Source: Flavobacteriaceae bacterium (GTDB lineage: Bacteria; Bacteroidota; Bacteroidia; Flavobacteriales; Flavobacteriaceae). From it: a stretch of 39,586 bases of DNA. The notes beneath the pieces were generated by a model. It made no database searches. It was not told the DNA's origin and saw only the letters and a program-made list of their open reading frames with translations. Made by a program: the position numbers and the translations under genes. Positions 34,013 through 39,586 of this stretch are shown here, piece after piece. Position 1 is the stretch's first letter, and every line of letters begins with the position of its first letter. The stretch covers positions 1 to 39,586 of the forward strand of contig JALWUJ010000144.1 in NCBI GenBank assembly GCA_027080135.1, read 5' to 3'.

Positions 34013-34114
34013 TTAATAGGTGCTTAATTTGTTAAAACGACGTTTATTATTCCAATTAAAAGACTTTGATGTTTTTACTCTTTCTGTTAATTTATTGGTA
34101 TTTAAAGTTATCAT
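34013..34114 (-). CDS. Basic 33-residue microprotein, copy 1
   Basis: A 33-codon frame starting with ATG 34114. It begins MITLNTNKLTE and its core is FNWNNKRRFNKLST. Eight Lys/Arg against one Glu give a net charge of about +7, so RNA, ribosome or membrane binding is plausible. It is not a chance frame: a second gene at 38295-38396 encodes a protein of exactly the same length with 19 of 33 identical residues in an ungapped alignment, and most differences are Lys/Arg or Ser/Thr exchanges. Both have TAATTTTG at nearly the same distance upstream and an intrinsic terminator just downstream. No Trp-less variant is seen: the WN-x-KRRF core is fixed. I do not recognise a named family. Confidence 0.75.
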   Translation of the reverse strand: MITLNTNKLTERVKTSKSFNWNNKRRFNKLSTY

Positions 34115-34169
34115 AGTATAATTATTTTAATGATTTTGAAGATTAGACGATTAAATTCTAATTTCGTTA

Positions 34170-34177
34170 CAAAATTA
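34170..34177 (-). promoter_or_regulatory. -7 element of microgene 1
   Basis: Minus-strand TAATTTTG, a full match to TAnnTTTG. Fifty-five nt separate it from the ATG, almost the same as the 56 nt in microgene 2. No TTTG at -33. Confidence 0.6.
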
Positions 34178-34256
34178 CCATAAAATAATTCGTTTTAATA
34201 AATATAACAAAATATTAACATAAAAAAATATTATAAAACTGCGAATAATATAATAA

Positions 34257-36644
34257 TTATTGAATTGGTTTAAAAATTACTTTTGTTGAAGTTGATATAA
34301 TTTCTTCCTTATTCATTTTCATCTTTCTAAATTCACCTTTATTAAACATTTTGGCTTGATCGCGGTAATGTTCGCTTAACGGGTTTCCAGATTGCCCAGT
34401 AGGATTAATACTTATGCTGTTTTCTATATCATTAAAGTCGATAATTCTTCTTGTCGAAGGACCATAAGTAACATTATATATTCCAGTTTCATCTCTGTTA
34501 TAATCTAAATTATTGATCACTTCAGCACCACCGTTTATAGGAAAAGGACCTACATTAAAAAAACTTCTTAATACTTCCACAGTACCTATTGGATGCTTGT
34601 GCTCTATAAAATGAACTCGGTTCCAAGTCCAACTAGTCATAGTTGGTCCAAGCTGTTTTTCTAAGGAAGCAACGGTTTCAATTAAAGTTTTGGATAAAAT
34701 ATCTTTTTTAGTTTCCATTACATCTTTAGTTCTTATATCGTCCCACCAAACAGACGAATCTTTCTTTATTTGAAAAGCTATTTCACGTCGTTTTAAGTGT
34801 GTTTCGTCAAAAAGTGAATAGAGTTCTTCTCCCATTTCATCTTCAAAAGTATTCTTCATATACAAATAAATAAATTTGTTATAAATAGTAGGAGCAATAG
34901 CATCTTTTGTGTATGAACCATCCCATAGTTGAAGTACATCGAAAGCTTGTTTTTCTAGTTTATTAAAGGAGTTATAATTTAGTGTTTTTGCTATATCTTT
35001 AATAATTTCTGGCGCCACTGATGAAGTGACATCGGTAATCATTTCGCTAGAAGCTTTCATGTTCCAATTATTTTTTGGTTCTAATAATCGCACAATTCTT
35101 TTGGCTCTATCTTCTGGAATATAGTATCCTGGATATAACATTCCTGCGATACTGTCGGGCTGATTGTTGGCAGAATATACATAATTCCACTCAGGATTTT
35201 CTGCCATCGGGTTTTCTGAAAAATCTAAATATTCTACAATATCATCTTCACCCGAAGTTCCATCTAAAATAAACTTTGTATTTACATGAGGTTTGTATTT
35301 GTAAAGTTTTGCAGATGCATACCAAGCAATGTTTCCTTTTGCATCTCCATACATTAAATTAAGACCTGGAGCGTGTAAAAGGGAAGCTCCTTTTTTAAAT
35401 TCTTTCATGTTATTTGCAGTGGACATTAGATGAACTACTTGAGGCAGTTTATTATCCAACTGTGTATAAGCCCAAGACATGGCAATAGGGGTTTCTTCTG
35501 TAATTCCTTCGAAAACATCATTAATAATGGGGCCATGACGGGTAAATCTTAATTTGAAGGTTACATCTTCGGCATCTTTAACTTTAATAGTTTTTGTAAT
35601 AACTTTGTAGCTTTCGTAACCATTAGGAGTTTTGTATTTTGTTTTGTCTGTTGGATGATTTTCTTCTCTATAAAGTTCAATGTCGTCGTTTTCAAACATA
35701 GTAATACCGTAGGCGATATCACGATTATGCCCCAACATAGCAAACGGAATTCCTGCCATATGATAACCATACATTTCGTAATTAGGAGTTATTGTATGAG
35801 CTTCATACCAAACCGAGGGTTGAGCAAAACCAATGTGTGGATCATTTGCTAAAATTACTTTTCCGTTGGAAGTTTTATTGGGCGAAATTACCCAACTATT
35901 AGACCCAACAAATGGAGGAATGGGATTGTTGTTTAAAATTGAATTTACTTCAGAAAGCATAGTAGTATAGTTATTTATTTCCTGTTTAGAGTTTTTAATA
36001 AACAATGTTTCTGGGCTAACTGAAATATCTAAATCATTTATATAATCGTTTCCAAGTTTTAATTGAAGTGCACTTAACAAAGGCTCAGTTTTATGAGCTT
36101 GTGCAAAACTAAATGCTAGATAACCCATAATATTATATATATCTTTAATTACAAAATGCCTCTTCTCAAGCCCTAGAATTGTATATTCTATAGGTGTTGG
36201 ACCTTCATCCATAAATTGGTTAACCCCTTTTAAATATGCTTCCATTATTTTATAAACTTCGCTATTTTTATTTAGTTCGTTTACAGATTGTTCCGAAGCT
36301 TCATCAATTCCTAATGATGCAAAAAAGGTATCATTTTTTATTAAATCTTTCCCAAATATTTCAGAAAGACGACCTGGAGATATTCTTCGCATTAATTCCA
36401 TTTGCCATAAGCGGTCTTGTGCGTGTACATAGCCTAAAGTTGTAGTGGCATCTAATCTGTTTTGAGCATAAATATGTGGTATTCCGTATTCGTCGTAATA
36501 AACGGTTGTTTCATTTTCAATATTGGCTAACGAAACTTCACCAGAATAACTAGGTTTTAAATGATTGTAATACCAAAAACCAGCAATGGAGATAAGAATA
36601 ATTAATATAAAAAGGAACTTTAGAATTTTCTTAAAAATACGCAT
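34257..36644 (-). CDS. Penicillin acylase family N-terminal-nucleophile hydrolase
   Basis: A 795-residue precursor of the penicillin G acylase/AHL acylase family. An N-terminal membrane anchor or signal (FLFILIILISIAGFWYY) leads to the alpha part with GIPHIYAQN and GYVHAQDRLWQMELMRR. Self-cleavage is expected before Ser248 in PPFVGSNSWVISP, which becomes the catalytic N-terminus of the beta part; ILANDPHIGFAQPSVWYE follows as usual. Members hydrolyse amide bonds of side-chain acylated compounds, including beta-lactams, N-acyl homoserine lactones or peptides; the natural substrate here cannot be read from sequence. It acts in the envelope. Single gene with a -7-like element at 36670-36677. Confidence 0.9.
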   Translation of the reverse strand: MRIFKKILKFLFILIILISIAGFWYYNHLKPSYSGEVSLANIENETTVYYDEYGIPHIYAQNRLDATTTLGYVHAQDRLWQMELMRRISPGRLSEIFGKDLIKNDTFFASLGIDEASEQSVNELNKNSEVYKIMEAYLKGVNQFMDEGPTPIEYTILGLEKRHFVIKDIYNIMGYLAFSFAQAHKTEPLLSALQLKLGNDYINDLDISVSPETLFIKNSKQEINNYTTMLSEVNSILNNNPIPPFVGSNSWVISPNKTSNGKVILANDPHIGFAQPSVWYEAHTITPNYEMYGYHMAGIPFAMLGHNRDIAYGITMFENDDIELYREENHPTDKTKYKTPNGYESYKVITKTIKVKDAEDVTFKLRFTRHGPIINDVFEGITEETPIAMSWAYTQLDNKLPQVVHLMSTANNMKEFKKGASLLHAPGLNLMYGDAKGNIAWYASAKLYKYKPHVNTKFILDGTSGEDDIVEYLDFSENPMAENPEWNYVYSANNQPDSIAGMLYPGYYIPEDRAKRIVRLLEPKNNWNMKASSEMITDVTSSVAPEIIKDIAKTLNYNSFNKLEKQAFDVLQLWDGSYTKDAIAPTIYNKFIYLYMKNTFEDEMGEELYSLFDETHLKRREIAFQIKKDSSVWWDDIRTKDVMETKKDILSKTLIETVASLEKQLGPTMTSWTWNRVHFIEHKHPIGTVEVLRSFFNVGPFPINGGAEVINNLDYNRDETGIYNVTYGPSTRRIIDFNDIENSISINPTGQSGNPLSEHYRDQAKMFNKGEFRKMKMNKEEIISTSTKVIFKPIQ

Positions 36645-36669
36645 AAATAGGATTCTATTTTGAATTAGT

Positions 36670-36677
36670 CAAATATA
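36670..36677 (-). promoter_or_regulatory. Candidate -7 element of the penicillin acylase gene
   Basis: Minus-strand TATATTTG, a match to TAnnTTTG, 25 nt before the start. The nearest TTTG upstream is 23 nt away, longer than ideal. Confidence 0.4.
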
Positions 36678-36708
36678 ACTTATTTCTTCAAATTTTAATG
36701 CAAATAGG

Positions 36709-37134
36709 TTATACTTTGCTAGTGAATAATGCATCAATAACTCCATTTCTTAACTGATAATCAAACGAGTCGATACAAGGGTCAATTTCCCCTAAAATAG
36801 ATTCGATTTCTGAATAGGTTTTATCTAGGGATTTATAATAATCTAACCATTTGATTTCGGAAGCATTTAGTTGATTTTGGTTGCACCAATCTAAGTAATC
36901 CAAACTGTCCTTATAAACATCTAAAGAAAATAATATTAAGTAAAAAGCAACAAGAGGTTTGTTTTTGGAGCAATCGCCATATTCATCATCCACATACACT
37001 TTCCAAGAGTGATTATCTATTGTAATTTCCGCTAATACAAATCCTTCAAAATTAGCACGTTTTAATTTTTTTATTTTAATGTTATGCGATTGATAAACAG
37101 ACTTTAACTTCTCTATTTCACGGTATGTTTTCAT
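36709..37134 (-). CDS. Hypothetical protein, unknown family
   Basis: A 141-residue acidic cytosolic protein without signal peptide or membrane segment. It begins MKTYREIEKLKSVYQSHNIK and contains FEGFVLAEITIDNHSWKVYV then DDEYGDCSKNKPL, a helix-rich middle LFSLDVYKDSLDYLDWCNQN and the C-terminal EIDPCIDSFDYQLRNGVIDA. The pattern of a short beta strand pair followed by helices does not match any family I know. It stands alone on the minus strand upstream of the penicillin acylase gene (64-base gap), so it could share its transcript. Coding is supported by length, regular codon use and the ATG start. Confidence 0.7.
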   Translation of the reverse strand: MKTYREIEKLKSVYQSHNIKIKKLKRANFEGFVLAEITIDNHSWKVYVDDEYGDCSKNKPLVAFYLILFSLDVYKDSLDYLDWCNQNQLNASEIKWLDYYKSLDKTYSEIESILGEIDPCIDSFDYQLRNGVIDALFTSKV

Positions 37135-37229
37135 ACTGTAAATTTACAAAATTGTGAAGTTTTTTAATGTGATTTTAGTTAAAATTATTTCTTGAAATTA
37201 TAGTATATTCAACTTCTAAAATATCAATT

Positions 37230-38228
37230 ATGAATAAGCAATTAATATTAGTAAAACGTCCTGAAGGAATTCCAGAAAAAGATACCTGGAAAATAGAAAC
37301 CAAACCAATTATAGAACCAAAAGAAGGTGAAATTTTAATACAACATCATTATATTTCTTTAGATCCCGCGATGAGAGGTTGGATGATGAATCGTAAATCT
37401 TATGTTCCTCCTGTAGAAATAGGAGATGTAATGAGAGCCGGAAGTATTGGTAAAGTAATAAAAGCCAACAATCATCCAGATTTTAAAGAAGGTGATTGTA
37501 TTGTAAATTGGGGAGGAGTTCAACAATACCTCACCACCGATGCTGAAAATTGTTATAAAGTAGATGATAGCTTAGTACCCATGCCAAAATATTTAGGAGC
37601 TTTAGGAATGCCAGGAATGACAGCCTATTTTGGAATTTTACAAGTAGGAAAAATTAAAGAAGGCGATATTGTTTTGATTTCTGGGGCTGCTGGAGCTGTT
37701 GGAAGCATTGTTGGACAAATTGCTAAAATTAAAAGTTGTACCGTTATCGGAATTGCAGGTGGAAAAAAGAAATGCGATTATATGATAAATGAATTGGGCT
37801 TTGATGCTGCTATCGATTATAAATCGGAAGATGTAATGGAAGCTTTAAACGAAAAATGCCCAAAAGGAATCGATGTATATTTTGATAATGTAGGAGGAGA
37901 AATTTTAGATGCTGCCCTCACCAAATTACGTCTAAATGCTAGAGTGGTTATTTGTGGTGCTATTTCGCAATACAATAATGCAAATGATATTGTAGGACCA
38001 AAAAATTATTTATCATTACTCGTAAATAGAGCTACGATGCAAGGAATGGTTGTTCTAGATTATGCAAAAGATTATAGCACTGCCACACAAGAAATGGGAA
38101 TGTGGATGATGCAAGGAAAACTAAAAAGCAAAGAAGATATATACGAAGGAATTGAAAATTTTTACGAAACCTTTATGCGTTTGTTTAATGGAGAAAAACT
38201 TGGAAAATTACTTTTAAAAGTGATATAA
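37230..38228 (+). CDS. NADP-dependent oxidoreductase (MDR, leukotriene B4 dehydrogenase/CurA type)
   Basis: A 332-residue zinc-free medium-chain reductase that saturates alpha,beta-unsaturated carbonyls with NADPH. It opens LVKRPEGIPEKDTWKIETKP and YISLDPAMRGWMMNRKSYVP, typical of the prostaglandin/leukotriene reductase group, and the Rossmann motif is ISGAAGAVGSIVGQIAK near 150-166. The KKCDY and GIDVYFDNVGGEILDAAL segments are also typical. No catalytic zinc cysteines are present, as expected. Bacterial examples include CurA and enone reductases that detoxify lipid-derived aldehydes. Single gene; it diverges from the unknown protein across 95 bases. Confidence 0.92.
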   Translation: MNKQLILVKRPEGIPEKDTWKIETKPIIEPKEGEILIQHHYISLDPAMRGWMMNRKSYVPPVEIGDVMRAGSIGKVIKANNHPDFKEGDCIVNWGGVQQYLTTDAENCYKVDDSLVPMPKYLGALGMPGMTAYFGILQVGKIKEGDIVLISGAAGAVGSIVGQIAKIKSCTVIGIAGGKKKCDYMINELGFDAAIDYKSEDVMEALNEKCPKGIDVYFDNVGGEILDAALTKLRLNARVVICGAISQYNNANDIVGPKNYLSLLVNRATMQGMVVLDYAKDYSTATQEMGMWMMQGKLKSKEDIYEGIENFYETFMRLFNGEKLGKLLLKVI

Positions 38229-38251
38229 ACAATACAATAAATTTTCATAAA

Positions 38252-38287
38252 AAGCCTCGAAAATTTAAATAATCATTCTCGAGGCTT
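38252..38287 (-). terminator. Terminator after microgene 2
   Basis: AAGCCTCGA (38252-38260) pairs with TCGAGGCTT (38279-38287). On the minus strand it lies 7 nt after the microgene stop and ends in TTTTTATG, a fair U-tract; on the plus strand the tail (CTTCATTTG) is weak. Confidence 0.75.
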
Positions 38288-38294
38288 CATTTGT

Positions 38295-38396
38295 TTAAGG
38301 AGTACTTAAAGTTCTAAATCGCCTTTTGGAGTTCCATTTAAACACCTTAGTTCTACTAGATGTTTCTGTTAACCGATTACTGTTTAAAGTTCTCAT
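38295..38396 (-). CDS. Basic 33-residue microprotein, copy 2
   Basis: A 33-codon frame from ATG 38396, beginning MRTLNSNRLTE with core FKWNSKRRFRTLST. Nine Lys/Arg against one Glu make it even more basic than copy 1. In an ungapped alignment with copy 1, 19 of 33 residues are identical, with the invariant blocks TLN-x-N-x-LTE and WN-x-KRRF. It shares a divergent control region with the DUF302-like gene: its TAATTTTG (38453-38460) is the mirror image of that gene's, about the palindrome at 38482-38497. The terminator at 38252-38287 closes a transcript of about 200 nt. Function unknown; it may be a regulator or partner of the DUF302-like product, or unrelated to it. Confidence 0.75.
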   Translation of the reverse strand: MRTLNSNRLTETSSRTKVFKWNSKRRFRTLSTP

Positions 38397-38452
38397 TACT
38401 ACAAATATTTAAATTTATTTTAAAGGAAATATCATATTCCTTCAAACTTTGT

Positions 38453-38526
38453 CAAAATTAAAAGGCAATAAATTAGTATTCTATGACCTAAGTCATACTT
38501 CTAGGTTTTTATCTCAATTAATTTTG
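38453..38526. promoter_or_regulatory. Symmetric divergent promoter with central palindromic operator
   Basis: CAAAATTA (38453-38460, the minus-strand -7 TAATTTTG), 21 nt, TATGAC-CTAA-GTCATA (38482-38497), 21 nt, TAATTTTG (38519-38526). Neither promoter has TTTG at -33. The palindrome has the TGA-N6-TCA core shared by CRP and FNR sites and would be centred near -41.5 for both promoters, the class II activator position. Confidence 0.65.
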
Positions 38527-38547
38527 TAGGAAATAAAAACCAAAATA

Positions 38548-39435
38548 ATGAAAAACTTTATAGTTATTGTCTTAATGACATTTGCCTTCGGAATGAATTC
38601 CGTTGCTCAGAAAATCGCTCCTTATATTAAAATTGGAGAAACTCATGAAAGTATTCAGAAAGCTTCAGATAATGTAATTGAAGCGTTGAAAAATAATGGT
38701 TTCACCGTTTTAGGAAATTACAATCCTTCAGAAAAAAGTACTTTAAAAGTGATTGCTTTTACTCAAAATGAATTAAAAAATACCGTAATAAAAGTAAAAG
38801 ATCGAGGTGCTTTAGCTGCTGTATTTAAAGTAGGTTTAGAATTTTCTAACGGAAAAGTAATCTTATCATACACCAATCCAGATTATATTTTAAGAGCTTA
38901 CTTAGGAGATAATTATAAAACCTACAAAAGTAAATTTGAAGCATTTAGCAAATCGTTAAAATCTACCTTTTCAACCTTAGGAAATGACTTTACACCATTT
39001 GGAGGAACCGTAGATGCAGATGAATTAGGCGAATACCATTATAAAATAATGATGCCTTATTTTTCAGACCCTATTGAATTAAAAGAGTTTTCATCTTTTG
39101 AAGAAGGAGTGAGAGTTATTGAAAAAAACCTTTCAGCTAGAAAAGGAAAAACAAAACTTGTTTATACCTTAAAGTACACTTCAAAAAAAGTTGCAGTATA
39201 TGGAATCGCCTTAGAAAGCAAAGATAATGGAGAGGCAGAATTTCTCCCAATCATAGGTGAATCACACCTAGCAGCTCTTCCTTACGAAATAATTTTACAA
39301 GGTAAAGAGACCACCATGTTACACGGAAAATACAGATTAGCACTTCATTGGCCAGAACTCTCAATGGGAACATTTATGAAAATTATGAGCACTCCTGGTG
39401 ATATAGAAGACACACTTAAAGCATTATGTGAGTAA
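38548..39435 (+). CDS. Secreted DUF302-like protein
   Basis: A 295-residue exported protein. The signal peptide is MKNFIVIVLMTFAFGMNSVA-Q. The first half, with ASDNVIEALKNNGFTVLGNY, LKVIAFTQ and KVILSYTNPDYILRAYLGDN, has the helix-strand pattern and SY-NP-Y motif of DUF302, and the second half ends LPYEIILQGKETTMLHGKYR then LALHWPELSMGTFMKI, a region I know from similar proteins but cannot name. Family function is unknown. It is driven from the symmetric promoter shared with microgene 2, which suggests response to a CRP/FNR-type signal. DUF302 assignment is from recalled motifs, not a search. Confidence 0.8.
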   Translation: MKNFIVIVLMTFAFGMNSVAQKIAPYIKIGETHESIQKASDNVIEALKNNGFTVLGNYNPSEKSTLKVIAFTQNELKNTVIKVKDRGALAAVFKVGLEFSNGKVILSYTNPDYILRAYLGDNYKTYKSKFEAFSKSLKSTFSTLGNDFTPFGGTVDADELGEYHYKIMMPYFSDPIELKEFSSFEEGVRVIEKNLSARKGKTKLVYTLKYTSKKVAVYGIALESKDNGEAEFLPIIGESHLAALPYEIILQGKETTMLHGKYRLALHWPELSMGTFMKIMSTPGDIEDTLKALCE

Positions 39436-39456
39436 CTCATTCATAATTATAATTAA

Positions 39457-39500
39457 AAAAGTCATTAATAATTTAACTTATTTATGGCTTTTATTATTTG
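39457..39500 (+). terminator. Possible terminator of the DUF302-like gene
   Basis: AAAAGTCAT (39457-39465) pairs with ATGGCTTTT (39484-39492, one G-U pair) with an 18-nt loop; the following tail is T-rich but interrupted. Moderate support. The remaining 86 bases to the window end hold no gene I can support. Confidence 0.45.
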
Positions 39501-39586
39501 TTGATAGTCTATCTGTTTTATAATTTTATAAAAAATTCTAGATATGAAAAAAATATGGATAGTGATTTTTGTTATTTGACTGACTT

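Noticed and set aside
34195-34218. TTAATA...TATTAA inverted repeat upstream of microgene 1
   Set aside because: Considered as a counterpart of the TGAC-N4-GTCA operator of microgene 2. It is pure AT, lacks the TGA/TCA core and is expected by chance in such DNA.
39544-39579. ATG followed by KKIWIVIFVI, like the start of a signal peptide
   Set aside because: It stops at TGA after 11 codons at the window edge; may be the start of a broken gene or an end-of-sequence error, but nothing more can be supported.

Overview
This AT-rich window carries the core gene set of a Flavobacteriaceae chromosome (Bacteroidota). The evidence is protein-level: a flavobacterial-type ribosomal protein S1, DUF3822 next to rsmD, a DnaX without zinc cysteines, TlpA-type lipoproteins and a hut-type ammonia-lyase. 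Promoters fit the Bacteroidota pattern (TTTG, about 19 nt, TAnnTTTG) and Shine-Dalgarno sites are absent. I see no tRNA, rRNA operon, CRISPR array, prophage or intact insertion sequence. Genus cannot be decided from this window.

Layout. 1-2.1 kb: a cut-off secreted protein, CsaA and tryptophanase. 2.3-4.7 kb: rpsA with its own promoter, a leader hairpin and a terminator; S1 carries an extra N-terminal domain that looks like DUF2853. 4.7-9.6 kb: a plus-strand run pyrR-pyrB-(small protein)-rnz-pdxH-sixA-ppx. 9.6-12.0 kb: dnaX-miaE on the minus strand. 12.15-12.45 kb: RNase P RNA. 12.5-14.6 kb: a minus-strand operon of a membrane protein, DUF3822 and rsmD. 14.7-18.9 kb: RecD-like helicase, kdsB, kdnB and a PlsC-like acyltransferase, which suggests 8-amino-Kdo lipid A core chemistry. 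18.9-24.8 kb: yebC, an SDR protein, gcvT, nnr (NAD(P)HX repair) and a TlpA-like lipoprotein. 24.9-29.8 kb: hutH, a small protein, a gene-poor stretch and clpC. 30.1-33.9 kb: gyrA and a TPR protein. 34.0-39.4 kb: penicillin acylase family protein, an unknown protein, an MDR oxidoreductase and a DUF302-like secreted protein.

Most interesting signals. (1) Two unlisted 33-codon genes (34013-34114 and 38295-38396, both minus) encode paralogous, very basic microproteins sharing TLN-N-LTE and F-WN-KRRF; each has the same TAATTTTG element 55-56 nt upstream and an intrinsic terminator just downstream. (2) The second microgene and the DUF302-like gene diverge from an exactly symmetric control region: two TAATTTTG elements, each 21 nt from one central TGAC-N4-GTCA palindrome, which puts the palindrome near -41.5 of both promoters as expected for a CRP/FNR-type activator. 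(3) S1 is fused to a DUF2853-like domain. (4) dnaX contains an A10 run ending in A AAA AAG; a shift in either direction meets a stop within four codons at the end of clamp-loader domain III, as expected for programmed gamma/tau production. (5) kdsB sits next to kdnB, with a mosaic of dispersed repeats between them.
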